A stretch of 64,000 nucleotides of DNA from Lantana camara (lineage: Eukaryota > Streptophyta > Magnoliopsida > Lamiales > Verbenaceae), in the NCBI GenBank assembly GCA_037501455.1, contig CM074860.1, forward strand, positions 46,510,501 to 46,574,500. Reading direction: 5' to 3'. The notes below the pieces were generated by a model. It did no database searches, was not told the DNA's origin, and was given only the letters and a program-made list of their open reading frames with translations. The position numbers were made by a program, and so were the translations under genes. Below, one piece after another: positions 9,653 through 22,794 of the stretch. Position 1 is the stretch's first letter. Every line of letters starts with the position of its first letter.

Positions 9653-12600
9653 TGTAACACCCCGCTCGTCCGACGTATAAGGTACGCCACATTCCAACTT
9701 TATTATGCGTCTAATTATATTTTTGTGTTTTGCCTGGCCCTATTTTGAACTCTTTTAGAGTTTAGGGGCCTGTTTGTAATTTTCTCTTTTTAGGGGTTAT
9801 TCGGTCATTTCTCGTTCAGTCGAGAGTTCGACCTCTTTGACCCCTCTTTTGTGTTCGGGGCATCGAGACGAGTCCGTAGACTCTAAGTTTGCCCCATTCT
9901 GACTTCGTTAGCCCGTTCTTCCGATCGTTTTGCGTATGAGGACCCAAGATATATACCTCGGATCCTCGTTTTGCATGCCAGAACCTCAGCTCCAGCTTCC
10001 TCTCTCTTTCTCCCGCGATCTAACACTGTGCACACACACTCGAAGTTGTATTTTCACACATAATCCAAACTTGCTCGTTTCTCGACGGATTTCAACGAAC
10101 CAATAGTGCTTTTTGACGAGCTCGACGACGCGGTCACAACCGTACCAAGATCTTGACCAATTGACGAACGACGGTGGAGATATCGCCGATTTTCAGTTGC
10201 GCGCGGAGGGTGGTGGCGGACCGCGGCTTCGCCGCCCTTTCTCGGTGGTCTCCGGTGGACTTCCGGAGACACGCGCCTCCTACCCAGTTGAAGGAGATCC
10301 TGGCGCATCGACCAGCATTGGCGGCGCGGCCATCCGGGCCGCGGTTGGGCCGCACGCGCCGCCCGAAGTGGTGGTGGCGGACGCCCGACACTGTAGCACG
10401 GCGGCTCCGCTGTGCTCCGGCGAGTTTCGCGGGCGGAGCTTGACCCTATTCGACCTATTTTGACCTCCTGAGTCCATTTCCGACCTCAAATCAAGCAACC
10501 GGTGACCGTAGGTGGCGGAAACCGGCGGTGACGCAGCGGCGGGACTTTGGCCGACGATTTGGGACCTTTTTCGGCCGGTTTTGGTGGTGCTCCCTTTACA
10601 AAAGTTGCTTGGAATGACGAAACATAGCGGATGGCATCGGCGGTGTTCCAGGAACCGGCCGTTGGCGGTGGACTGGTGGTGAACCGGCCTGAACCGGTGG
10701 CTTCTCTCTCCGGCGAATTGACTTGGGGCTTTTGTAGGGCTCGTTACGGGCTTTCCAATGGTATGTTCGGATTTCATTTTCGTTTCACGGTTTGTATTCA
10801 ATTTCAATTTTCGTTGTTGGGTTTTGGTTCGGTTTTTCGTCAACGAAGTCCGATGTGTTTGCTATTTTCTGAAATTGGTTGAGGGCTTTTGTCGAGCAGG
10901 CCGAGGCGCACGTTTCTGTCCTTCCGGGGATTTTTTCGACCACCGGAGGCGGTGTTCCGGTGGCGGCCGGTGACTGTTCGGTCGGCTGTGGTGGCGGCAT
11001 TCCGGCGACCTTTGGACAGCAAGTTTCTCTCATTGTGGTGACTTCAACGCCACTTTCCGTTCGTCAATCGGATGCCCGGTTGATTTATTGTGATTTATTT
11101 TGTTTAATTTGAATATTTGGAATTAATTGTTTTAATTGCGATAAATTGTGTATTATTATATTTGTCGATCAATTTGTATGCCAACGGATATAAAATCATG
11201 TATTAAGTGAAATGTTGTATGGATTGATGCTTTGAATTGTATATTGAGCCCCATTATGCCGAAATTGTAGTAATTGTTAATTGTTTTCAAATGTAATTTG
11301 TTCTTGTATGCTTGATAATTAATGAATATGCATTGTATGGCATTTGAAAACATGTAATAAATTAAGAATGTATGAATTCATGTTGTTGTTGATATTAGTT
11401 TCGTTTCATGCTATTAGATTTAGTATAACACTTGTAGGAGGGGTGTTTGTGTAATTTTAGAAAATATGAGTTGTATGAACTTTGTATAGTTGAATGATAT
11501 AGTTGGAAATTGATAAATGACTTCGCGAATCTATATGAAACTCGTAACATGTTATATGAATTAATTGGCCATATATTATGTGAATTTGTATGAAATGTGA
11601 TATATGAATTTGTTTGATTTAATTAAATAAAATTTGTAGCACGCTGTGATATGATTTAGTTGGCTTTGAAATACGTGCAATTTTATGAAATGTTATATGT
11701 GAATTGATTTGATTGCTTTGTAAATGCGCATTATATGAACCTGGTATGCAATATCTGAATTGAATAAGATTTATATGAATTGTATAAAACTTATATGATT
11801 TGTACGAATATGAATTAGTCATTTGATATATGAATTTATATGAAATAACGTGACATGCATTGCCTTTCCATTTTGTTTATTTAAATTAATTGTGCATAAG
11901 AACATCTCTTGATCTACTTTATGAATAAGTTGAGCTATGCGATATTTTATTTTACAAGTAATTAGTATGATTATGAACTTGGCTTATGTGATTGCATTTC
12001 TCAAGTACTTGAGCATGTGCCGTGTGTCTTTATATGGTTGTCGGAGTCTGAGTCTGAGTTTTGGTTCTGTATTTTGTGTGATCAGTTGGTACAGGTGCAC
12101 CCGGGGTGGTGACTTGTGGTCGTGCAGGTTCCGGGGTGGACCATTTTCTTTTGGGTTGGCTTCATTTGGTACCAGGTGAGGGTGGTTTCGTTCTAGTTAT
12201 ATATTAAACCCTACAACCTTTATGTGACAAGTTTTGGCTAAAACCTTATGTATATATCTATATGTTATTTTCAAAGTGGAGTCCTCGAGTAAATTATTAT
12301 CGAGTAACCTTTTCTCCAAAATTATGAATTATGTTATGTTTCTTATGAATGGAATGTTTGGCGAGACATATTTATGATTTATGATTGCACGGGCCCCGGG
12401 ACTTAGTATATGTGGCTAACCGAGGAAGCAAGGGCTGACGGGGATCCCATATACTAGTCCCACCTTATGTACGGTGATACCGGCCCTCGCTAGGACGTTT
12501 AGCGGGGAATGGGAGCTGAGTGCCCTTGGGGGAGTCATGAAACCCCATTGGCCTACGTATGAGGTGGTCGGGTCTTGCTAACCTGTCCACCACCCGGAAG

Positions 12601-13575
12601 AAGAAGGTTGGAACTTATTTATGATTATGATTATGATTATGATTATGACTATGATTATGTTTATGATTGATAGGCACCGTGCGGGAAGGCCGGGACACGG
12701 ATTGCCCAAACGAATATGTTTAGGATATGATATATGATTTGTGTGTATTATGATATATTGCATGATCACCTATTTAATGTATCAATGATATTTGTCGTAC
12801 ACGGTCGGAGTTTGGTTGGAGATGATGCACGCTCACTCGCCGAGCCTTTATGTTTATGTATGAATTATGAACTTAATGAATTTAATATGAATAGTCATAA
12901 AGTCTGAGCATTGCTGAGTCATTCTTTTGCCCTTTTTGGGAACTAATTTTAAATAAAACCTTCCTCAGGATTTATGACTTGCATGCGCATGTTTTTATAT
13001 ATTTTTATCGCTCCTGCTCGCTCAGTCTTCCAGAGACTGACCCTCCCCCTTCTTTTCCACTTTTCAGTTCTTGCAGGTTTGGGCTAGGCGGCCTTGAGTC
13101 GGGTCTGTTGAGTCTGTGTCGGTCTGTTTGATTTGTTAAATACCTTGTTTTGATTTGGGTAGGAAACTATGTATATGATATGTACATATTATGCAGGTTG
13201 GTACTCATGATTTGGATGTATGATTTCGGGACAGGTTAGGATAGGTGCTCGGTTTAGATGAACCCGTTTTGATTATATGTTTGATCGGGACAGGTTTCTA
13301 GGACAGTTGAACCCGTTTAGCTGATGTTGAGTTACTTTTTGAAATATATGAATTATGATTGCTGATTAAGGTTTTTGAGAATTCATATTTTGGATCGCTT
13401 CCGCATCCAGGCCTTACATATTTGCACTTGTACAGGGTTTAGGTACTGCCTAGCTTAGGTTGGTTTTTGTTTATCACCCGTTCGCTGTGACTTGGTGCGT
13501 GTGCGGACTTTCCATTTCGTACACGTGTCGGGCCATAGTGCGGGGGTGTGGTGCCCCATCGGTTGGGGTGCTACA
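9653..13575 (+). mobile_element. Solo LTR K
   Basis: TGTAACACCCC...GGTGCTACA, 3923 bp, flanked by TTCCA on both sides (9648-9652 and 13576-13580). The uninterrupted site TATCTTCCATGATG exists at about 32790-32803. The family is that of A and E. It holds a GC-rich block (10120-11010), the structured domain (12395-12607), the hairpin CAGTCT-TCCAG-AGACTG (13023-13039) and the pair GCTAGGC/GCCTAGC (13083-13089/13448-13454). No interior remains, so it is the product of LTR-LTR recombination. Confidence 0.95.
12395..12607 (+). other. Conserved LTR structured domain, copy in K
   Basis: P1 here is AGTATATG (12405-12412) with CATATACT (12448-12455). Relative to element A several pairs have changed on both arms. 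P2 is CCTCGCTA (12485-12492) with TAGCGGGG (12500-12507). The distal GGTGG/CCACC pairing is retained. Confidence 0.65.
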
Positions 13576-14160
13576 TTCCATGATGTTGTACTCACCGCGT
13601 TGATTGGTTTTCTCTACCCCTTCTCTTCCTTATATCGCTTGTGCTACATTACGAAACCCCAAATTCTTTATTTCTCTAACAATAAGGAGTATCTTCTCAC
13701 AAGCCGAGGTTGTCATTCGATCCCAAGTCTTCCATCGAACCTTGGACTTAAATGCCGATCCAAGTATCCTGCTTGTGCCCTTCATGAATCCAAAAGTTGA
13801 AAAGTCTCTTAGTTCACCTTGATCCGTCTTCCAATATCAAACATCTTTTATTCTTCAGCCCAACTGAATTCTTAATTATATCTTCAACCTTGAGAAGTCT
13901 CTTCTTCCTTACCCCGATCCTAAGTCTCGATCTCATCTCAACCCGAATTATCTTGACTTAGCCCTTCACTTCCACAACTTGACCTTAAATCAAACTACTT
14001 AAAAGTCTTCATTTTGATTGTAAATTGAAACCTTGAATCTTAATATCTTCAAGGTCTCTCTCTTCACTTCTTCTTCGGTCTTGAATTCCTTAGCTAAAGC
14101 CCCATCATACGAACCAACAATTACCTGAATTCTTGTTAACATCCGGAGCCTTCTTCAACT
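13576..14160 (-). mobile_element. Element B-type interior, upstream fragment
   Basis: Continuation of 9160-9652, matching 32796-33385. It runs into the LTR terminus at 14161 through a CACCC microhomology instead of through a PBS. The PBS side of the interior (present in B beyond 33385) is therefore deleted. No protein is supported. Confidence 0.75.
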
Positions 14161-17134
14161 CACCCGAAGCACAAAGATGCCACATCCCCGCAATATAGCT
14201 CAATCCACATATGAGATGGACGACCCATACATGAACTAAACTATAGCGAACGGGAGACAACAAAAAAAATGCTAGCTAGGTGGGACTACCCTCAAATAAT
14301 ACCAACAATACATAATGTCTATAACGGAAGCATAATTTAAACATATTATTAATTTGAAATTCCATCTCTAACAATATTCTCATATACAATCTTCAAAATA
14401 TCATAACAAATCACAATAATTACATATGCAACAATGATTGAAATGGACCAGGCTTGACCCGAATGTAAACACTTGACTCGACTCGATTCCCGCCTAGCAT
14501 GAATCCTGCAAGACCTGAAAAGTGAGGTGTCAGTCTACAAAAGACCGAATGAGGGGGTGTAAATAAATATTAGCGCAAATTAACATGCAAGCCATAATCT
14601 CGGGTAAGGTTTTAATAAAAGAAACAATATAAGTTCAATATTAGAATAGATCTCGCCCGAGATTACAACTAAATCCATTTAACAATTATTTACAATTCAG
14701 TTTCGTGCAATCAGTGGCCCGGTGAGTGAGGGCAAGTCTCCAACCTTACACCAATAGTGAACAATACGTGCTTGCTTGATTAGTTAACATGTGATCATGC
14801 AATTCAATTATAGTGAAGTAGTGCGGTAGTGTATTCAATCAATACAATCAATGAGTGAAATCAATACAGTAACCCGAAGACAGTCCGTGGTGCCGGACTC
14901 ATCCCCAGTCTCCTTCTCCCTCCAATGATGGGAAGGTTGCGAGCCTTCACCATCCATGACATGGTGTACGTTAGGAACATGACTCCCACGCACGGGATTT
15001 CTTCCTCCACCAAACCTCCTGGTGGATTCAGAGGTGATCCCAAAGGATGAGGGGAGTGCAGAGTTACCAGTCAGCCCTATGCTATCCCGGTTGGCTCATA
15101 CACTAACCCTCGGGCCCAAAGTGAACAATCATGCTTACTCGCCAAAACATACACGATACATGGCTTGGTATCAATAAACATGGCTTTCTTGTAATTTAAT
15201 TAAGAGTTTTGGAAATATTATAGATATATGTATACCTTTTTGGCTCAAAGCTTCACATAAGGTTATACGGGTTCTGTATAACTAGCAATTAAACCTCACC
15301 TGTGCCGACAATTAGCAAGGATACAACTATGAGGCTTGCTCCTTGTCAACTGGAAGAAGATCTGTGCAACAAGGATAAGTGTTCGTGAGACACGACGCGT
15401 ATGAACCATTTACGACGCACGGCAAAGTCATGATCCATATGCCATGCAATAACAATTAAGGAGTGTCAACGAGGAACATAATTATCACTTAACAAAGTAT
15501 ATATGTCATATAATTCACATACGAGAGCCAAGGAAGTGAAAGGAATGCAATACGAGAGGTTTTGGTGAAGTTTGGCAAAAACGGACAATTTTAGAAAATA
15601 CGCACGCTATGGGAAAACTGGAATATCTTGACTTCTAGAATTTGGAATGGAGTTTTACTTATTGGGTATGAAAGTAGACATGTAGACCTTTAAAATGATA
15701 TATGGCTCGTATTCTAGTTCAAAATGAGGAGAAAATGGCGTAAGCTTGAAGTTAGGCGAGTGCAGTGTTCAGGGAAAGTGGCGACACCTATAAGAATTGC
15801 TCATAACTGACAAGTGGGAAAAGATAGTGAGAAGAATCTAATTGGAGGTTGTTCTAGACTTCAAGAGGTCTCTAACGGTTTAAAAATTAGGTCAATTGGA
15901 GTTCGGATGAGGGAGTACCCGGCCGGGGAAAATACAAGACAAAATCTACCCGACCGGGGAAAACTTGTGCAGAAACTTTCAGCAGAAGCTCTACCCGCCC
16001 GGGTAGTTTTTCTTCATGAATTTACCCGCCCGGGTAGAGTGTTTTCAGCTGAAAACCGAGAAGAAACAGGGGAAAACAGGGAGGAAAAGGGAAGGCATCC
16101 AAGGCTCAATCAACCAACCGAAATTTGCAAGATATACCCAGAATTAAGTGTGCTCATTACATCACACATAAAAGAACACTTAGGAACAAGGAGTAAATAT
16201 ACACCAAGAACTCATGCTTAATCTTCATCATCTTCAACCTCAAAACCCCATATATATCATGATATTCAACTTCCATATACTTCAAGAATTCAAACAAGCT
16301 TTCAAGTTCAAAGATCATGATCATGATTCTAACAACAAACAATCAGGGAATCACATCATAATTCTTAAACCCTACTTTAATCATAGATTCAAGAATTCAT
16401 ATAAAATCTCATACTACCTCAAAATGGAAGAAAGATGAGATGAAATGGTGATATCATGATGATGCTTCCACTTATGAAATTTCCCTTCTTGAAATTTAAC
16501 TTGGAACTGATGAAATCTCCTCCTTCTCTTCTTGGTGTGATGAACCGTGATATAGTGTGTGAGTGTGTGAGATTTTTGATGGAATAAAATGAAATGTGGG
16601 AGAGATGAATGTATGTAATAAATGTAATATAATTATAGATATAATGTGTATATATATAAAGTGATAAAGTGGAGATATTATGTATATTATATGTATATAA
16701 ATCTTTAGTGCTCTTATTATAATATACATATACAAATATAATGAATGTGTGAGTGTATTCGTGTAACATGAATATATGAATGTATATATGTATATAATGC
16801 ATGTTGATAATTAATTGCATGAGTGAATGAGATTAGAAAAATAATAATCTTATGAAATAAGTTTAAATATATAAATAGGTATATATATATACATATATAT
16901 ACATATAAATGAAAATATGTTATAAGATGAAAAGTATAAATTATGCATATATTAGGAAATGCATTGAAATGAAATTAAAATGAATTAACAATTAAAATGA
17001 ACACTTAGGCAATTAGACAATTAATCACATAAGCCATTAGTCACATAATGTAATTAAACACGTTTAACAGTTCTAACTCTCAAGCTCACACGTGTGGTGC
17101 GCATACCTGAATAATTGAACATGCGGGGTGTTAC
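14161..17134 (-). mobile_element. Element B LTR, shared by two interiors
   Basis: Minus-strand LTR whose start reads TGTAACACCCCGCATG (17134 leftward, final bases displaced to 27453-27458 by insertion of C). The distal end near 14161 lacks about 5 terminal bases. A PPT-side interior lies on its right (27459 onward) and a downstream interior on its left (14160 leftward), so one LTR serves two interiors. It has a palindrome array (15915-16038), a CGGTCT-TTTGT-AGACTG hairpin (14531-14547, minus) and AT-rich microsatellites at 16620-16920. Its short open frames are not credible genes. Confidence 0.8.
15915..16038 (-). repeat. Palindrome array in LTR B (CTACCCG type)
   Basis: Four GC-rich near-palindromes in AT-rich DNA: TACCCGGCCGGGGA, CTACCCGACCGGGGA, CTACCCGCCCGGGTAG (15991-16006) and TTACCCGCCCGGGTAGA. 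They sit about 40% into the LTR, where other families have palindromes of a different sequence. Confidence 0.75.
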
Positions 17135-17860
17135 TGTAACACCCGAGCGTAAGGTGTCACATCCCCCGCACCGAGACCCGAACCGAATATGAAATGGACG
17201 ATCCATACCTGAGCCAAATCACGGCGAACGGGGACATACACACACTCTATGCTAGGCGGGACTAACCCTTGAACCATAAAATCAGAATAAACATTAAAGC
17301 GGAAGCAATAACTGATCCTAATAAAAACAATGGCATTCAAACATTAAAATAACTCATAACCTCATCCAATTCCATTAGGGCTCCAAACATGTACGCTCCA
17401 ATAGCAAGATTCATATACACTGATCACAAGAGCAAAATGCGAGTGTAAGACCAGTAAACAAAAGGGCTAGAAACGAAAACAAGACCTAGGACTCGAAATC
17501 CCGCCTAACTCCCATGACACCTGCACAACACAACTGAAAGCCAAACGGGTTCAGCCCAAAAGGGACTGGTGGGTATAAAAGCATGGCATAATTTAATATA
17601 CGACAGTATTTAAACAATCACATGTAAGCTATAATCCCAAGTGAGGTTTTGAAGAATTTCCCAAGTGGGCGAATAAAAATCATCAAAAGGGATTATAACA
17701 ATTCATTAACATTAGGTCATTATTGGCCCGGCGAGTGGGCGTGCATTATCTCCAACCAACACCTCGTGTAATTCATTATCGTTCATTAACATTCATGAAC
17801 ATTCATTCATTCATTCTTTTCATGCATTTCATTCTTTCGTACGCATTCAATAACATTTAC

Positions 17861-18075
17861 ACCTTCTTCCTCCGGGTTGGTGGCGGGTTTGCAAGGCCCA
17901 TCCACCCATTCATTGACCAAAAGGGGAAAAAGACTCCCCAGATGGCACTCAGCGTCCATTCCTTGCTAACTCCAAACGAGGTCTGGTTACACCGTTCATT
18001 GGTGGGACTAGTGTGAGGGATCGCCGTCAGCCCTTGCCTCCTCGGGTCACCACTCACACCAAGTCCCTGGGCCCC
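17861..18075 (-). other. Conserved LTR structured domain, copy in C left LTR
   Basis: On the minus strand GGTGTGAG (18053-18060) pairs with CTCACACT (18010-18017). The P2 hairpin is eroded in this copy, whereas the right LTR retains most of it. The GGTGG/CCACC distal pairing is visible near 17875-17915. Confidence 0.55.
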
Positions 18076-19184
18076 ATTCATTGTGAACATTCAATCATTC
18101 TCGCCAAAACATTAGGTAGGATTCATTAAATAAGGGCTTTACGTTTGCAATCATTTACTCGAGAAAAGACTCAATATATATATAATCGTATTACTTTGGC
18201 TTAAAACCTTACACATAGGGAGATATATCGGGTCGCTTTATCTAAGTAGAAGAGAAACCCACCTTAAACGGCAACAAGGAGAACACACGAGCCTCACAGA
18301 CCGGCCTCGTCTCCAACGGACTCAAAATCTGTGCAAGAGAGGTGAAGTGAGACTCAATATGACCAAATAAGATGCTCGGCAATGAAATGATTATGATATG
18401 AATGTATAAGAGATGCTATAATGTAATGAACACGTTCATGTGCACTATTAAAGTCTTAAAGACATATAAACATTAAATTCATTCATTTAATGAAGCATTC
18501 GTATTCAAACGAGTTCATATCCTTCACATTTCACGTCAAAGGAAATTTAAATTATATAATCAAGTCGTTCAATCTTTCATTCACTTTCATTCGAATTCAT
18601 AAATTCACATTTTCAATCCAAGTAATTCACGAAATTCAAATATAATCATAGCACTTATTAAATCACATTAGAAATTAGAAATTAGACAATCATATACATT
18701 CAATTAAATCAAATAACAATTAATATTTATTAAACATATATAAATATATAATAAATATACATACTTATAATATATTATATATATGTATATATATATATAT
18801 ATAGGCATGTACGTACCAACCATGCACGGAAGAACTAAATTCATAAAATTTTCATGCAATTAAAACACATGCATGCAAAACAATTAAAATGCATGCAATA
18901 CAAATGAACAAGGTTCTCATGCATGCAAACTCAAATTAATTCAAATTCCAGGCATGCATTTAACATTTCATGCATGAAACATTTATATGTGTAAATATAT
19001 ATATAACACCATGCACAACATAGATATAAACACACACACACAATATCTATATATATATATATATATACATGCACACACACTCCACACAGCAAAACAAAGA
19101 AAGGAAGAAACAACAGCAACTAAACAAAGAAAAGGAACAAGACGCAGCAACAGTTTCACGGCAACAGACATGCGTGCATTATAA

Positions 19185-19308
19185 GGTGACACCCCCGTGT
19201 CACCAACAAAGAATAAACCGAGACACCCCCGTGTCTCGATACAGAGAAAATAGCCCCTCTAGCACGCCCGTTACCAGCTGAAAAGAGACAGAAAGACACC
19301 CCCGTGTC
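19185..19308 (-). repeat. Palindrome array in LTR C left (GACACCCCCGTGTC type)
   Basis: Three units: GGTGACACCCCCGTGTCACC (19185-19204), CGAGACACCCCCGTGTCTCG (19219-19238) and GACACCCCCGTGTC (19295-19308). The flanking bases of units 1 and 2 differ yet each extends its own palindrome. Confidence 0.85.
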
Positions 19309-20282
19309 GCATGAACGCAGCAACAACAAATACGCAAACCAGCCCCTGTTTTTCTAGCTTAAACGCGGCAACAACTGATGCAATATATGGGCAAGAAAAG
19401 CAGCAACAAATAGCATGAAAAGCAGCAACAAATCAGCCTTAACAATGCACAAAATTGACAGCAAAAGCAAGGAGGAAACGCAACAGTAGTGACAGCAACT
19501 TTCAGGCCCAAAAACAGGGTATAAATCGCAAAAAATAGGGCATGAGATGATCTCCATTAATCCCAACACATTCATATAAGTTAGGCTAACAAATGTGCAG
19601 CAAAACACCACAAATTCAACCTATAAATCAGTTCCAAACAAGCTCAACCAAGAAAAGCTGTCATACGTGATATTTCATGAAGTTTTCCTGAATGTTCCAT
19701 AAATGATATCTCATAAATACTTCAACTACCATGCAGTCAATGATCATAAATGAGAAGAGGATGATAAAACAATCATTTTTAGGCTTGGAATCATTCGAAA
19801 AGCTCAAGAATTGAAAGAGATCAACCAAAATTCTCAAAACCTAATATATATACATCTCTGTCAAAACCTCATAAAACCATGCTTAAATTTAGGGATGAAT
19901 AGATGAAAATGACTCATATTGAATGTACATAACATATCCAAGCTTACCTTGTGGATTAATGGAGGTTTGGAAGGAGATTTGAGCTTGAATATCTTATTAA
20001 AGGTTGAGTTACGGGAAAACTGGGAAGCAGAAGATGTTTGGCCAATTTTCAGGAAGTGGGAAGGGTTATCTCGGTTTGGGGGGTCAATGGATGAATAAAG
20101 GGTTGAGTTAGGGTTCCATAGAGTCTAACCATAGTTAATTTGGTCCAGGTTTGAGCAAGATATGATCATTTTAGTGCAACAAGGTCAGTTTCGTCGCAGT
20201 TTCATTTTTCAGTTGAATTTCGGAGGTTCAAATGACATTAGAAAAATATAAGGCTAAGTTTACTAAACTTGAATTTTCGTTA

Positions 20283-20389
20283 CGAGTTCAGCGAAGTTGA
20301 CGGAACTCGAATCCGAGTTCCCGAGCTCAAGATATTAAATACGGAACCAAGGGTGTGCTAAGTGCTCGTTAGCCCCCGACTTGGATTCC
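20283..20389 (-). other. Conserved paired hairpins in LTR C left
   Basis: 20343-20389 folds into an outer GGAATCCAAG/CTTGGTTCC and inner GCTAA/TTAGC stem-loop (minus sense). 20283-20309 folds into a CGAGTTC/GAACTCG hairpin with a GTCAAC/GCTGA-like inner part. Equivalent pairs occur in LTRs G, J and D. The right copy of C has them at about 26828-26935. Confidence 0.6.
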
Positions 20390-20924
20390 AAAATTCAAAT
20401 TAAATCCGAAACACAAGCAAATGAGTCCGAAAATACGAAACGAACAAATATTCATAAACAAGACACGTATGAGTTCAACATATTGAATTTGCACGAAATT
20501 TCGGTATCAAATTAAATAGAAACGAAGCACGTAAATGTCACTCATATGCAAAGTATCAATAAAAGCCATAACATTAACATTAATAAACAATTAAATTCAT
20601 ATATAATATATTATTAATAATAATGCATGCATACGTATATATATATTTTATAATACATGCATGCATATATAATTCACAAATATGAAATGCATGCATTAAT
20701 TACATTCATGCACACGTACACAAATAATATATATAAATATATTTCTATTATATAAATTTATTTAATATTAATAACATTAAATAAAATAATTAACTTTTAA
20801 TACATTTAATAAATTAAATATGTAAAACATGTATAATTAATTATTCGCGCAATGTGATAAACACATACGTCATGCTATACAAAATAAGAAAAACGGGGGC
20901 ATTACAACCTCTCCCCCTTAAAAC

Positions 20925-20940
20925 AATCCGTCCTCGGATT
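20925..20940 (-). other. AGGA-loop hairpin before PPT, element C
   Basis: Minus sense AATCCG-AGGA-CGGATT, a 6-bp stem just upstream of the polypurine tract TTTTAAGGGGGAGAGG (20907-20922). Same loop as A, B, F2 and H. Confidence 0.7.
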
Positions 20941-20965
20941 CACTATCTGTCTGAAAACAATTATT

Positions 20966-21120
20966 GAAGGAACCCCGTTCCTCACCAACAACAAAGAGAG
21001 AATCCCCGTCTCTCAAACATTAATGAGAGAACCCCGTCTCTCAAGAGTAACGAAGAGAGAACCCCGTCTCTCGCAAGCCCGTCTCTCGAACGAAAATAAG
21101 AGAATCCCCGTCTCTTACAA
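20966..21120 (-). repeat. Hairpin minisatellite in element C
   Basis: At least five units, mostly GAGAGAACCCCGTCTCTC as read on the plus strand. One is AGGAACCCCGTTCCT and one TAAGAGAATCCCCGTCTCTTA. In these variants both arms changed together. Position and unit logic equal those of A (5150-5500). Confidence 0.75.
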
Positions 21121-22794
21121 ATAACAACAAAGCAAGGAAGTCTCCAATACTCCCGAGCAACACAACGCAAAACAAAAATTAAAATCACGTAAAACGCCTA
21201 AAGCAGGTAACCGATATCATCCACGTTGATCAACAATTATTCCAAGTTAACATGATAGGGAATCAAAGCACATAGCAGAAAACTATTTGAATTAAATTCG
21301 CATGGATGCGTGTATCGTGGATGCTTCAGGTACCGTTCACTGTAGTTACATAATTCAGAATGGTAAGTTTCGCTGTCCAAAGCGTGGTCTGCCCCAAAAC
21401 TGTATTCAATGCGCGACCTGTCTTTAAACTCTTCAGGGTACCCCAACCAAGCAATTGATAGATCCTCTAAGGATTTCATTCTTGATTCCCTTCTGACTTG
21501 TACTGTTTCTAGTCTTCTTCGATCTCTCATCATTTCCCATAATCTTCATTCGACCAACCAACTCTTTTTAATTAACCAAGCTTGACCTCCCGAATACTAT
21601 TAGATCATCCACCCCCGAAATTGGATTCATAGCTATTTCCTTACCCAAATCAAAACCTAACATACTATCAAAATACTACTCTTGGCTTCCTTAAAATTTT
21701 GTTCTTGGCCTTAATATATCATCTAAATCTTTCCTTATTCTTCCATTCAATTGACCCCTTCTTATTCTCTTTAAACCGTCAGGGTGAAATTTGGTATTCT
21801 GCTCCTGCAATTCATTAATTGGAGATAGGATGTTCTTGATGATTCTTGAGATTTGATTTAGGTTTCCCAATGTTCATCCTTATCAGTTTATTGCTTCTGA
21901 AATCTCTTTTCAAATTCATTGAGCCAAGCTTTATTAACAACATCCCTTTTCTACGGTAACTTGAATCGATTACCTCTTGCCATCGCAACGTAGGAGTTTC
22001 CTTAAACTCCCTCATAACTCCCTTGTCTTCCTAAATATATCTCCGTTATTTCTATTCATTATTTCTTCAGCCACAACTTCAAGTTTAAGTTCTCCTCTCG
22101 GTCATCCTTTCCCCCCTTAAAATTTTGGTCGCTACACCTTGAACCTCATCAATCCTTCTTTCATCGAAATTCTTGATAAAAAAAATTTTGTTAGGAGAAA
22201 TTTTAACTGTCATAAAGACCCAAGGATTTGGCCTTTTAACTCCTTCCCCAAATTTTCTTGACAATCGAAACTCCCTTTTCTATTCCTGTTCGACCCGAAC
22301 ACCCCTAAACCAACTTCCATTTCACTTTCCTTCTGAAATTTCTTTCTACCAACCTATGCCTTACTTGAAGTTCTTTGTTTCCCGAATCATCTTTCTTGTC
22401 ATGTGCCATCCCGTTATTCCCTTTCTCTTAACTCAGATATGGCTCGAGCGAAGAGGTACTTGATAAATGAGATGACAGAACTTCCTATCAAGTAAACACT
22501 AAACTGCATGTCGGGTTAAAATGACAATGCATGTGACACACTTGCAACAATTAAATATGCAATACATTAGAGCCACTAAATTAGAAGAATTACGCGCACG
22601 AACCAAAGTGAAGAAAATAAGCAATTGATGCAAAGTATGATGCACGTCCCATGAATATATTGGAACCTGTCACCAATGTGGTAAGTTGTTAGCTCGGTAG
22701 CTTTTCCTCGTTCCTCCAATCCCAAGGTTACTTTGACTTGGTGTTATTCTTTGCCTTTCCCACGGTCTTCGAGATTTCCATAAATCGTTGAAGA

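Larger units (their letters stand above)
17135..20906 (-). mobile_element. Element C 3' LTR (left copy)
   Basis: 3772 bp, exactly the length of the right copy at 23681-27452, and differing from it at scattered positions. The target duplication GTTAC flanks the whole element (17130-17134 and 27453-27457). Landmarks are the structured domain at 17861-18075, the hairpin CAGTCC-CTTTT-GGGCTG (17552-17568 on minus), the palindrome array 19185-19308, the end hairpin 20283-20309 and the two-tier hairpin 20343-20389. Confidence 0.95.

Noticed and set aside
10054..10843. Open frames in the GC-rich block of LTR K (up to 187 codons)
   Set aside because: Same GC-driven multi-frame openness as in LTR A; the reading frame is not conserved between LTR copies.
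15814..16221. 135-codon open frame in LTR B
   Set aside because: It runs across the palindrome array within a minus-strand LTR and has no homologue in the related LTR I.
18931..19192. Hydrophobic short frames (FLCFAVWSVCACIYIYIY-like) in LTR C
   Set aside because: They arise from AT and AC microsatellites; apparent membrane segments are artefacts of repeat composition.
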